DNA of 64,000 bases. Origin: Amorphophallus konjac (Eukaryota > Streptophyta > Magnoliopsida > Alismatales > Araceae). A program made the position numbers and the translations under genes. Shown here piece by piece: positions 32,652-43,969 of the stretch; within the stretch, counting starts at the first letter, position 1, and every line of letters begins with the position of its first letter. The stretch spans positions 295,914,642 through 295,978,641 of the forward strand of contig CM040123.1 of assembly GCA_022559845.1 (NCBI GenBank), given 5' to 3'. A model generated the notes under the pieces. The model had not been told where the DNA came from. It made no database searches and worked only from the letters and a program-made list of their open reading frames with translations.

Positions 32652-35442
32652 TGTTGAAGTTAGATGGACGCAGTCTATCTCCACGAAGTGTGGATCTAGA
32701 GGGGGGTGAATAGATCTACAGCCTAATTTAAAACCAGTTGTAGGTTCAAATGCGGAATAAAGGCAGATCTACTAAAACACTAACTCGAGTGTCTAAATTT
32801 AGCACAAACACAAGTGATCTGTGGAGATAATCAAGAGATTCAGTAAGGACAAAATCACAAACACAATGCACACAAGATTTTAGGTGGTTCGGTCAATGAC
32901 CTACGTCCACCCCACACTCAACCGAGTATGGCTTACTGCTACGCAACACAGCTTGCGTCCACTGGGCAATACAGCTTGGCCTACAAACCACTGAGTAACA
33001 CAGCTTGCTGTCTAGTGGAATCCTCCACTGCCCGCTGAGCAACACAGCTTGCTGTCCAGAGGATACACCTCTGCAAACCGCTGACTCACAGCTTGAACCC
33101 GCTGGGGAAATACAGCTTAACCCGTCCGAGACCAAGTCTCGCCAGCTGAAGATTACAGCTTTACCTGTCCAGTGGAAACCTCCACTGCATCCGCTGATAC
33201 ACAGCTTGCTGAACAAAGATATCGAAAGCAATAAAACCAGAAACAAAAGAAATGAAGAAAACCAGACAAATGTAGCTCAAATATGAGCAGAGTCAGCTCT
33301 GGTTTCTGAACCAAGAGACTGACTTACAACCTCTCAATAGACTTCTCTCAACTCATCGCTCTCTTCTCGAACTCTCTCAACACATCTCTCTTTTCTCTCT
33401 GTATCTTCTTCCTTGCTTTTCTTCTCTGGATCTCGATCTATCACTCTCTTTTTCTTTCTCTTCTTCTCTGTCTGGATCGTGGCTCTCTGTATGGACTTCA
33501 CCTCTCGCCAATTCGATCTATCACTCTCTTTTTCTTTCTCTTCTTCTCTGTCTGGATCGTGGCTCTCTGTATGGACTTCACCTCTCGCCAATTCGATCAA
33601 TCACTCTCCTTTTCTTTCTCTTCTTCTCTGTCTGGATCATGGCTCTCTGTATGGACATCACCTCTCGCCAATTTGATCAATCACTCTCTTTTTCTTTCTC
33701 TTCTTCTCTGTCTGGATCGTGGCTCTCTATATGGACTTCACCTCTCGCCAATTCGATCAATCATCTTCTGTGGAAGAAGGCTCATATATATAGTAGCAGC
33801 AGTAGCACTGGGCGCAAGTGGCCTCCACATTTCCCTCCCAATCGACTCTGCCACGTGGCAGCATCTCAGCTCATTGGATCACGTGCCAGACACCTGCAAG
33901 ACAAATGAGGAGTTCAGTCGATTAACAAAATCAACTGAAGACAGTGTATAGACTTTATAACTCATGCTGTAAAATGCAGTGTATAGACATGAAATGAACG
34001 CTGCATGATCGAGTCTAACCAATGTATAGACATTATAATGCTCATCCATTGAATAGACTTCACAGTGCTCAATCAGACTTCACGATGCTCAATCAGACTT
34101 TCACGATGCTCAATCACCCTTGAAGATGTGAGCGAGATAGTGTATGGACTTCAAAAGCTTGAAGGCCCAATGTACAGACTTTGAAGAGTCTGAACCAATG
34201 TACAGACTTGTAACGCTTGAGGACCGATGTATAGACATAGGAGCATATGAAGTCTCAGGGGAGCATCTATGGCCTTTGGACAGCATCACCAGCGACAGGG
34301 GAGCATGTGGAGCACATGCTGTCTCTGGGAAGCAATCGCTGCTCCAGGGGAGCATCCTCAAAGTTAGGGAAGCATTAGCAGTCACTATAGGGCATAGCCA
34401 AACGGATGTACAAACTTCACTGTGAATGCATGAACTGTGAGTGAGTGTATAGACTTGATCAAGAGAGACGCTGGCCAATCGGAGCATTAACAGTCACTGG
34501 AGAGCATACTCAGTCCCAGGAGAGCATCCGGAGGGACAGGCGAGCATGCGCGTCTGATGTACAGACTATGAAGTACAACCAGTGTGTAGACTTCGTTTCA
34601 AGCACCGTAGGTAAGAACCCAATGTATAGACTTTAAAGAACTGCATGCTACAGTGCAATGTCTAGACTTGCTATATGCATGAGACGCTGATGAAGACGGT
34701 CCACTATACAGACTTCCCTAAGACAATGCATGAAACGGATGATGTATAGACTTGAGTTACTTTAGCAATGTATAGACTTTGTGAAGCACAGTCCATTGTA
34801 CAGACTTTCCAAGCAGTCCGATGTACAGACTTCAAGAGACTCTAGACAACGGACGCTGTATAGACTTGCTAGTCTGAATGCCAATGTATGGACTTTGAAG
34901 TTCAGTTGGTGAGTGTACAGACTTCACCAATGAGACGTTGACTGAGACGGACACGATGTATACACTTATCCAATGTGCAGACTTTAATGATATGATGCAA
35001 TGTACACACTTCATGAGATGATGGATATACATACTTCAGGTGAGCAAGCTACAGTGAATGTATAGACTTTGTGAGCGTACGCTGAATGAGACGGTGGCTG
35101 AGACAATCGACTTATAGAGTTGACGCTGCAGACTTGAGAATGCTCTCACAGCGTTGACGCTGCAGACTTGAGAATGCTCTCACAGCGTTGACGCTGCATG
35201 AGACACTAAATAAGATGGACAGTCTGAGGGAGTCGACCCGTCAAGGATATCAAACATGGCACACTCATGCAATCTCCACAGACTAAATCAGATATAACAC
35301 ACTCAAGCATTCAGATCAACATGCGATCATCAAAACAAAACATAATATCATAATGCACTCACTGTGTTGCAATCATCAAAACAAAACAGCATTGCTATCA
35401 TCAATTCAACATAGCACATGCTTGTGCCTAAGGGGCACAACA
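32652..35442 (-). repeat. Copia 5' LTR (right copy)
   Basis: 2791 bp, a direct repeat of 25109-27955, with the same internal arrays: 80-bp units at 33470-33765, the TGTATAGACTT array at 33945-35070 and 34-bp units at 35115-35190. It is shorter mainly through unit loss. Confidence 0.94.
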
Positions 35443-35448
35443 GCCTGG
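35443..35448. repeat. Probable copia target duplication, right copy (GCCTGG)
   Basis: Directly follows the right LTR; matches 25099-25104. Confidence 0.6.
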
Positions 35449-36848
35449 TCATGAGCATGAAGTCTCATCGGGGTGATTGCCCCTAGATACCCGGTGCTAA
35501 CAATAGTAGAGGAACATTCTTCGGCAGATAACTCCCCAAATGAACGAATATCAGAGAACCACAGAGTTTTGTCACTTGGCACTAGCATGAGATTAGGCAT
35601 CTCCCCTCGGCAATCGGGCATGAAGCATAACTCCCATACCATAAGAGCAGGACAAAACTGAGGGTGAGTAATGCGCGGCGTTGACGTGGCCGACTTACCA
35701 ATAAACCAAGGGAGATTGCATAGGATGTGCATAATGTCTTTGAAAAATGCATAAGATACAGTCAACTGCCCCTTGAATAGGGAATCCATCAGGCTCTTGG
35801 CAGCCGTATGGGTTAGCACAATCTAAGTAGAGAACCCCTCTTGGCCAGTGAACTGAACCGCAATCGAGCAAGAGGTAATAACAGCATCAATAGCGAATCC
35901 TCTGGTAAGCAATGAGATTGCCACTGGCCTCGCTTGTGAAGAAACTGGCACTAATGCAAGGGAACTCTTCTTAGCAACCATCTTCAGAGGAAATTTAGAC
36001 TCATTATCCCAAAAATGACCTGGGACCAGGACTCGAACTGGCATGTGGCAAATGCAATCTTGAATCTTATAGTGCAGAATGGGCAGCAAACTGTCCTGAC
36101 TTGGCTCATCATCTCCCTGGGGACCAAACCCGAGGGGCACCAAAGGCAGCGCACACCAGCTCCGTGGGGTGGAAATGGATGGGGAAGAAATGGAAGTAAT
36201 AGGTTTGGAAGGCGGAGGCGAAGATTTAGAAGGCGTAAGTGGGGGTAAGGTCAATGCGAGTGGTGTAGGGATTACGGCGATGACAGGCTCTAGTGGAGGC
36301 AAAAACAAAGGTGGAGGTGTAGGTAAAGGTGAAGATGGAGGTGTGGGAAGAGATGAAGGTAAAGGCAGGGGTGTGGGTGTAGGGCTAACTTGCTCAGGTT
36401 CGGATGATGACGGCGAATGGAGTGGCATCGGTAGCGGGGATGGTTGTGAAGGTGACGGAGTAGGGATCATTATGAGGGGAGGTGATGACGGCGATGGTGA
36501 TGGTAATGGGGATAATGGAGGTGGCGATGAGGGTGAGGGTGAAAGTAATGGTGGAGTGGGTGAAGGCGAAGGAGAAGGAGGTGAAGGTGACAGTGAAATG
36601 GAGGGAGCGACAGGTGGCGGCGCTCTTCGGCGTATCGTCATGACACATCGAGCGGCCTTGGGAGCAAGAGTGGCGATGGAAGTAGAGGGTGAAAGAGGGG
36701 TATTTGCCTAAGCAGAGGCTGGGGTAGGTGAAGGAGATGGGATAGGAGAAGGGATAGATAACGGAGCGGGTGCTTCATCAACTGAAGAATCACAGGGATG
36801 CCCCTAGTCTTGAGACGGAGACGGCTGCCTGGGTGGCACTTGCTGTTG
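35443..36848 (-). pseudogene. E3 proline-rich linker plus unknown X domain
   Basis: This continues the E3 gag frame. A long Pro/Ser low-complexity linker (about 36620-36130), comparable to the gag-protease spacer of E1, is followed by about 230 residues I do not recognise (VPGHFWDNESKFPLKMVA; ILCNLPWFIGKSATS; MVWELCFMPDCRGEMP). No DTG protease motif or G-patch is present where E1 and E2 have them. In-frame stops are TAG at 36806-36804, 36710-36708 and 35825-35823; there is no TAA, TGA or frameshift. The frame is cut by the copia insertion at 35443. It could be a captured host segment or a diverged element ORF. Confidence 0.5.
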
Positions 36849-38474
36849 CTACTGCTGTTTACGAAAATCCAAAATAACATGATGTATGACAGTCCAATCA
36901 ATCATCTTCTTGTCTTCCAAGCTGTAAACAAGCTCCCGGAACTCGGGGCAGTCCTTAACCCAATGTCCCGGCTGACGATGAAATTCATAGAATTGGAGCA
37001 AATTCCCGACCGCGGGTTGGCAAGGCATAACCGGAGGGAGTTGCAACGCATGAGTGGCCATCAAAGCTCTGAAAACGTCTGTAAATGATTCTATCAACGG
37101 AGGGTGAAGAGCCCGCTTCGGGCACGGTGGATGCAATGGAGGCGGTTGCGAGGATGGAAGCGGGGGTTGCGAAGGCAAGAGCGCATGGTCACTAGTGGAA
37201 GGACCTGGTGGAGGCATGCGTGGAGCGGAAAGGGAGGTGGGAGGTATGTAGACAGCATCCACATGCTCGAAGTGTGGGGTCTCCTTGACCGGGGTTAAAG
37301 GTTCACATGAGTATGAAGGTGCGGAAGGTTGACTCGTGGAGGGTTGGTATGTGGAAGAGTACGTGGAGGTATATGGGGGTGCAAGAGCGGAAGGCCGACT
37401 CATGGAGGGATACGAGGTGGAGGGCGGACTTATGGAGGGTTGATATTTGGGAGGTGATGGGTAGGAGGCGTATGTTGACATAAAAGGTGACGGAGACTCA
37501 TGATCAAGGGAACTTAGGAGTTGTTGGCGGATGAAGCGAGCTTGGTTATACAGCTGTTGCCATGAAGTGATATCGTTCAGGGCTAAGATGCATTTGAGCT
37601 CGGGCGTTGCAATAGAAATAACCATCTTGATTTGTTCGCCCTCCGTAATATGCCCTCGAACTTGCACGGCTAGGGGACGCCAGCGGTCGACAAACGCGGG
37701 GAATTCCTCGTCGGGGTTCATCTTCTCTTGGGCCAAATCTACCATGGAGTACTTGGGCCCCACCTGGTCTTGGTACTGCTAAATAAATCTTGCTTGGACG
37801 GCTTGAAAATTCACTACTTGCTCTCGCGGAAATGAAAAGAACCAATCCCGAGCTGGGCCCTCTAACGACAGACCAAACAGATAAGCCATTAAACGTTGGT
37901 CATACCGGAACTGGGCCGACTCATACAAGAACTCCTTCAAATGCACGTGGGGGTCACCGAATCCACCATAGCGACGATAAGCCAGAATTTGTGAACGTGG
38001 TGGAAACCGAAGACCTTGAAAGGCAAATGGGACATCCAAAGAAGTTTGGGGATTAATTCGGCGTTGCAAGTCATCAAGCTGGCGTTGGGCTTGGATGATC
38101 ATCTCCTCGGTGGGAAGAGTCCGAGAAGAATGTGGGCCAGCCTAAGCAAGAGAGTGAAAGTTTAGACCAAGATGATGATGGGCCGAATAAAGGGACTCAG
38201 CCTGAGGAGAAGGAAAGCCCATTTCAAGAGTAGAGGGGTATATGGGCCTGGAAGTATCATGTATGTGGGGATGAAAATTGATTGGGCCATCAACGGCACG
38301 GGCGGGATAAGAAGTCCCGTTAAAAAGAGTAGGCCGATTGAAAGAAGAAGGCTCGTGAAGAGAATAAGGCCCATTAGATGAATGAGGCGATGGGCCTGCG
38401 TGGGAAGAGGAATCCACGCGGGGGTAAGAAGAGAGGGAAGATGAGGGATACTGGACAGAAGAGAAGTGCTCCAT
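36849..38474 (-). pseudogene. gag: E3 gag with in-frame TAG codons
   Basis: The ATG is at 38474. A Ser/Pro-rich N-terminus is followed by the Tat gag core (FLYESAQFRYDQRLMAYLFG, MNPDEEFPAFVDRWR, ALNDITSWQQLYNQARF), aligned with E1 gag. A Pro-rich linker and a knuckle-like FHRQPGHWVKDC follow; the first cysteine of the E1/E2 motif is not conserved. In-frame stops are TAG at 38144-38142, 37781-37779 and 36851-36849. The frame is otherwise uninterrupted for more than 500 codons. The last TAG is followed by CAA, close to the gag/protease boundary as in E1. Confidence 0.82.
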
Positions 38475-39704
38475 GGGAAAAATGGAGACTTTATACAGTG
38501 ACTTTCAAAGAAATACAAGGAGAGAAATGAACCTAGGACAAATGCAACTAAATGGAGGGACGCAAAGATGAACTAGTCTATGGGCCTAACTAACAAAATG
38601 ATATGGAGGCAACACACAATGGAGGGAAGAGATGAGAGAAGAATCAACCAATTAACTACCCAAGTTATGAATGATGCACGAAAATTTTATCAGTTACCCT
38701 TTAAGACCTTAGTGGGTTAATTAATATATAAATTCACTTAACCACAAGGTGCCTAGCCAGGGTAAGAATGGGAAATTGGGTGGCTCTAAGGGACTCTCCC
38801 TCTCTCACGGGTGCAAACCCTAGACTGGTGGATGGTATGGTACAACCTACCCGACGTCCGTGTGGGAACCCACGGCTCACGGGGACTCACGGAGGTCCTC
38901 GGTAAGGTCACCTAGTCGGCTCCAAGGAGTATGGAGACGAGAGGAAACCCTACCTTGGTGGGAATGTAACTACTATGGATAGGATGCATGAATTCTATGC
39001 GCACCGGAGTGCATGCAATGTCTAACCTAATCTAGCAATCGATGACCAAACAAGCATGTGAAAAGTATGACAACAAGCATGCAAACAAATAATGACAATA
39101 AGGGGATATCACTAACAGCACCAAGCTAGCATAATATGACATGAAATGATAATCAACATGGAGGCTCGGGTGCACTGTAGTACAACATGGACGGTCTACG
39201 GGAGACCGTGCATAGTGGTCGGCGATCTATGGTGGACCGTTCAACAGCAGGGAGGTAATACAGACAAAAAAGATAGAAACAGAGATGAACAGATAGGGAC
39301 ATGGTGAACATAGTGGGCGTACCGGGATGCACGGTCTGAAGAGAGGCCGTGCGTCCTCCGGAACGGACCTGGAACAACCGCAGAATGTCAGCACAAATCG
39401 CCAATATAAAGACAGAGATGTACCTAAGCCAGTGGGATGAACAGCCTGCATCAAGCCGTGAAACTATTGCACGGCGTGAGATAAACCGCTGAAGGTAGCA
39501 GGCTCGCAGAGTAATCAATGATGGTGATCAGGGAAGAACGGCTTCTTTAGCACCGCTCATGAGGATGGATGGTTCTGTAGAAACCGTTCAAGTGCTAGGA
39601 GACAGAAACAAGGGGAACTCGAAAACAACCTGAAACAACTCAAAGCACAACCTTAACAGGAACAAGAGCATGTTAGCACAACAATAACACGATGGGCACT
39701 AGGC
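38475..39704 (-). other. E3 untranslated leader
   Basis: About 1.2 kb between the primer site and gag. Positions 38770-38990 are conserved with E1 5090-5330. CGGT..ACCG palindromes occur at 39190-39600. I see no gene. Confidence 0.6.
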
Positions 39705-39722
39705 GTCCCACCGTGATCGCCA
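39705..39722 (-). other. E3 primer binding site
   Basis: The minus strand reads TGGCGATCACGGTGGGAC, identical to the E1 site, ten bases after the LTR end CCTACCA. Confidence 0.8.
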
Positions 39723-39732
39723 AAAAATTTGT

Positions 39733-41470
39733 TGGTAGGAAATGGTTACCTTCTCCACACCGGCTTAAAACTCCGTTCAAATCCCTTTTACTAATATGAA
39801 TATGAAGGTAAACCAAACGGGAGTAGAAGGGATAGAGGGATGTGAGTGTATGACTGCCACCAAGGCTCCGACCGTGATGAACACGCCGTACCTTGGAAAG
39901 AAGAAGGAGACACTCACCTTTAACAGCACTGCAGGGATACGCGACCCTGACGGAATCGCCTGTGAAGACGCGCAGCCGCACGACAGACCACTCATCAGTG
40001 CTAGGTGGAATGTGGGATGAAGAACGATGGGGGAAGAACGGTGCAGAAACGACCGCAGGAATAGATGAACGGCAAGGAGGACGCCGCTTCACTCTTCAAA
40101 CGGACAGAACACGACCGTTCGATGCCACCACCCTCCAGAACGTAGGAGCTCAACCTCCACTCCTTCCGGTCGGCCAGAAGAAGTGGGCCTCGTGTTAGGA
40201 TGCTGCTAACCTGCGAAACAAAGTGTAGAACACGAAGAAAAACCCAAGTTAGAACTATAAAGTGTAGTAAATGCTAGAACGAAAAGAAATGAACATGACT
40301 AAATGAAATGGGGGACACCTGGGGGGTTTTAAACCCATAGGGGCCTCAAAAACATAGGAGGGTGTGCGTGAATGATGTATGAGAATAAGAAACCCTGGGG
40401 GAAACGTGGAAGAAGCGATGCATGCAAACAAACAAGAACAACGGGATTAAATGTACTAATGACTCAAAGGACAACTACTCCCTGAATCGGAGGCCTGTGT
40501 GGACATAGAAGGCCTCCCTCCCTGGTGGTAGGTCACTCAACGATTCGGCAAGGCTTCACCGTCGACCAAAAATCTCCCCCCTCCAAAGCCTGGCCTCCAG
40601 GGTCTATTTATAGAGCACCTAGAGTCTTAGCTCGAATTTGAGGTTTCTATGTGTTTTTAGGTCAAGATAATGAAAGAAAAGTTGAAGATAATTGAATTAT
40701 CTTTCAACTAGAAGAAACGGCACCAAAATTGACTCAATATTCGTGGAGAAACAGTTCAAGGAAGTTGGGGATAAATCCACGAACGGAGAGAGAAAAATCT
40801 CTTAAATCTTCAGGATGCGGGCAGTTACGTGGTCATACGATAGACCACTCATCAGGTTGGGCAGCTACATCCAGGCCGTCCATCCCTTTCGGTGGAAATT
40901 CAATAAATAGAAAATATTATCCAAATACACATCGAACTGACCGAAACTACCGCCGTTGGACTCTCATAAGATGAACGGTTGCTAGTAGACCTTCCATCCA
41001 GAAGAGCGGCCATTGAACAACCACTTATGTCCTGTCGGTGATAAATTAAAATGGATTAGATAATTATCTGAAAATCAATGACTGGGAGAAGAACGGCTAA
41101 GATCAGACCGCACAATGAGGTTGAACGGCTATATCCCGATCGTATTACAACTCGTCGGTGGAAATTTAGAAAATCAGCTAAATATCCAAAAAATATATGA
41201 ACGGCCCAAATTCAACCGCCTATGTGATGAGCGGCTGGGCACTGACCGTGCAAGCTTGGGCGTTTAGAATTCCTAAAAATGTGAAAATAAGGTAAATCCA
41301 AGGCCCATTAAGCCCTGAATTGAACAGACCCAGCCAGGGAGGGAGGCTACCCATAGAATAGGCCCAAAGATGTTGCCTGGAAATAGCCTAACGAGTAATG
41401 GACAACTCGAGGTATCAACAAATGGGAGTAAGACAAATGCGAGCCTGGGATTTTCACTAGGACGGCGAGT
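39733..41470 (-). repeat. E3 5' LTR
   Basis: The inner end (CCTACCA, 39733 on this strand) is set by the primer site and by E4's identical end. The outer part is homologous to the first 200 bases of E1's LTR (CTTACTCCCATTTGTTGAT, CTTAATGGGCCTTGG), placing the outer boundary near 41440-41475; I could not fix it to the base. A TATA box (TATAAATAG) lies at 40612-40604. Palindromes of the CGGT..ACCG type are present. Confidence 0.75.
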
Positions 41471-42816
41471 TGGTTGTACCCTTAAAGCCTAACTTGTCTA
41501 GAAAGCACTACCGTTGAATTTCGGAGTTTTATTTCATAAACGGTCTAGAATATGACCACTAAGGCCCACTAATGGTCGGACCTAAGACCGCTTATACATC
41601 TCTGAGTCCAGCTCGATTACTCTAGATTCGGTTCATTCTAAACGGTCCAAAACTAGACCGCTTTCTTCATGAAACGGCACAGTAAATGACCGCAAGGTCC
41701 CTATTCTGTCTAAACCGAGGTTTAACCCTTGAAGTTGGTTTCCTTGATATTCTGGATGATCTTAGGATTATCTACATAATCTGAACTTGTGATTAACAGG
41801 TTAATAAAGTTATGGAATTAAATTAATATACCGTTATCCTGCCGGAAAGATACCGTAACATAATATCATTTCTAAGTCATTTCTTGAAATCCCATATTCA
41901 AGTTTTAAGCATTCTATACCTTGGATACTTTATCACATGGACTTTGTTGAAATTGAAATTACTGGCCAAAATTATTGTTATCTCGTGGAAGTAGGTTGAT
42001 GTATAACTTGAAGATGAAAGGGCGGGCACGGACGGTGTCCAAGGGCTCGATACTAGGCCCCTCGACAGATGACCGGAAATGTACTATAAATCATGGGGTA
42101 CGATGAGTACTAGCGTCGCATTGTGCTGGGAGTACTTTTTTTATACGTGGGTGAAAACCACGAGGCTCATGATGAAATTTACATTCTTGATAAATGACTT
42201 TCTAGTACATAGCCTTTACAAGATTGTGTAAAGTACTTTCTAGTTACATGCTCGTACTTTCTTGTTCATGAAAGCCCAAACTTGTCTCTACATGATCTTG
42301 ATTTATCATCTCTCTATAGTTCTTATCTTTCGTACCTTGGTTTTATACGGATGATTTATCGTATCTCATTTTCTAGAGCTAAAATATTAATTATTTACAT
42401 ATTGCCTTCTTGTTGATGCAAAGATACCTACTGGGCAAGTGTGCTCATACCTGCTTTCTCAATTTTCCAGGAAGTATAGGTGAATTAGATTCGGAATATA
42501 CAAATAGCGGGTCTGAGAGTGATTGAAGGATAAATGGATCGAGAGAAACCATAGTCATTAAGTCTAGTCGTGTCTTATTGTAATTTTTGTTTTCTTGAGT
42601 CGAGTAATGTAAGGTGTCAAGTCGTGGTCTTATGTACTTTTGATCATTATTATGAAATGAAGTTTGGAGTTTTGAACCAACTACTAGTGCAATTATGTTT
42701 ATGTGTGATTGTCTTGCGCTCTGATTTCTTGCTTGCAAGAGGCTTACCCTGCCGACTGTTCACGTTTCCAAGAAATTCTTCAACTGTACTACAAGCTCGG
42801 GGCATGAGTGTTATAG
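41471..42816 (+). other. Probable E5 5' LTR and flanking sequence
   Basis: The sequence just before the primer site (CTCGGGGCATGAG) resembles the usual end of Tekay/Del LTRs, so much of this stretch is probably E5's 5' LTR. I cannot find its left end or a matching 3' LTR. Positions 41540-41710 still contain CGGT..ACCG palindromes, which hints that some Tat-family sequence extends to here. I see no gene. Confidence 0.4.
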
Positions 42817-42829
42817 TGGTATCAGAGCC
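42817..42829 (+). other. E5 primer binding site, initiator tRNA-Met
   Basis: TGGTATCAGAGCC, the usual primer site of chromoviruses and copia elements, 210 bases before E5 gag. Confidence 0.88.
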
Positions 42830-43039
42830 AAGGCATAAGAAAATCCTAGGAAAATGTCTTGTCATAGGATAAGTCCAAGGTTAAGGACCGATACCTATGA
42901 ATTAGGAAGGAAATTCCAAACCCATGTGAGAAATTGGGTAGAACCCCAGATAAGATAGTTATATAGAAATTATCTTAGGGTTAATCCCTGATTCTAAAGA
43001 AAATAACTAGATGTTTATTTTAGGTACACCACTCTCAAA

Positions 43040-43969
43040 ATGGCTCATCATATTAACTGGGAGGAAATGCAACAAACTATTGCCTGCCTGACCCAGGCCT
43101 TACAAACAGTAGCCCAAGCTGGAGCAAGGGCTGGCGCAGCAAACTTGCATGGCAATTTCTGGAGTTTAAATCCTCCACAATTCTCTGGCTCTTCAAATCC
43201 TGACAAAGCTGAAAAGTGGATCGATGAGATGAACCGGATTTTTGATGTCATGCAATGTACAGACCAGGAGAAAGTCCGTCTTGCAACTTTCCAGTTGAAC
43301 AAGGATGCTCGCACGTGGTGGAAGTCTATTCCAACACCACCCCCAAATGCACCACACACCTGGCAAGGGTTTCCCACGCTCTTTCGGGCAAAGTATTTCT
43401 CTGAGCACGTCAAGGAGTGGAAGGCTGCTGAATTCGCTTCTTTACGACAAGGCATGATTATGGTGGTAGATTATGAACTTCAATTTTCTAGGCTGCCACC
43501 ATTTGCTCCTCATCTGGTTAGCACCGATCTCTTGAAAGCTAACCAATTTATGGACGGGTTGCGTCCCACTTTTATTAAACAACTCGGCTCTCAGAACATT
43601 CAGACCTATGATGAGATGGTCCAACGTGCTCACCTATGTGAAAGGACTTTAGAGAGGGTTGAAAAATTCACCAGCCGTGGCGGAAGTTCCAGCCGTAGGA
43701 AAGACAAGAAGAGAAAGAAGGAAGAAAGATTTAGTATTATGAGACCGTATAAGTCCCATGACAACAGGAAGAGATCCCGTAACGGAAATGGGAGCGGCAA
43801 TGAGAAAAATAAAAAAGTAAAGGAAGAAGAGGCACTTACAACGGCCTGCACATTTTGTGAGAAGTTCGGTCACTCGGTTGAAGAGTGCTGGAAGCGCATT
43901 GGCGCTTGCCTACGATGTGGAAGTCGGGAGCATCGCATGCCCGATTGTCCTCTTATGAAAGACCAATAG
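43040..43969 (+). CDS. gag: E5 gag, Tekay/Del-like, 309 aa
   Basis: An intact frame from ATG 43040 to TAG 43967-43969. It contains the retrotransposon gag domain (KAEKWIDEMNRIFDV, LNKDARTWWKSI, YFSEHVKEWKAAEFASL, FMDGLRP), a Lys/Arg-rich linker, and two CX2CX4HX4C zinc knuckles near 43848-43950 (CTFCEKFGHSVEEC and CLRCGSREHRMPDC). The pol frame is the same frame, so this TAG could be either the natural gag end or a mutation in a fused gag-pol. The rest of the element is decayed. Confidence 0.88.
   Translation: MAHHINWEEMQQTIACLTQALQTVAQAGARAGAANLHGNFWSLNPPQFSGSSNPDKAEKWIDEMNRIFDVMQCTDQEKVRLATFQLNKDARTWWKSIPTPPPNAPHTWQGFPTLFRAKYFSEHVKEWKAAEFASLRQGMIMVVDYELQFSRLPPFAPHLVSTDLLKANQFMDGLRPTFIKQLGSQNIQTYDEMVQRAHLCERTLERVEKFTSRGGSSSRRKDKKRKKEERFSIMRPYKSHDNRKRSRNGNGSGNEKNKKVKEEEALTTACTFCEKFGHSVEECWKRIGACLRCGSREHRMPDCPLMKDQ

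Larger units (their letters stand above)
25109..35442 (-). mobile_element. Gag-only copia element with 2.8-kb LTRs
   Basis: Direct repeats 25109-27955 and 32652-35442 flank a 4.7-kb interior. On the minus strand the order is LTR, primer site (complement of initiator tRNA-Met), gag, the first codons of protease, about 2 kb without genes, polypurine tract, LTR. Integrase, RT and RNase H are absent. This matches the description of gag-only terminal-repeat retrotransposons, which would need another element's enzymes. The long LTRs and long gag suggest the SIRE/Maximus group of copia, as inference. Confidence 0.92.

Noticed and set aside
36169..36711. Gly/Asp-rich plus-strand open frame of 180 residues
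   Set aside because: It is the complement of the proline-rich linker of E3 on the other strand.
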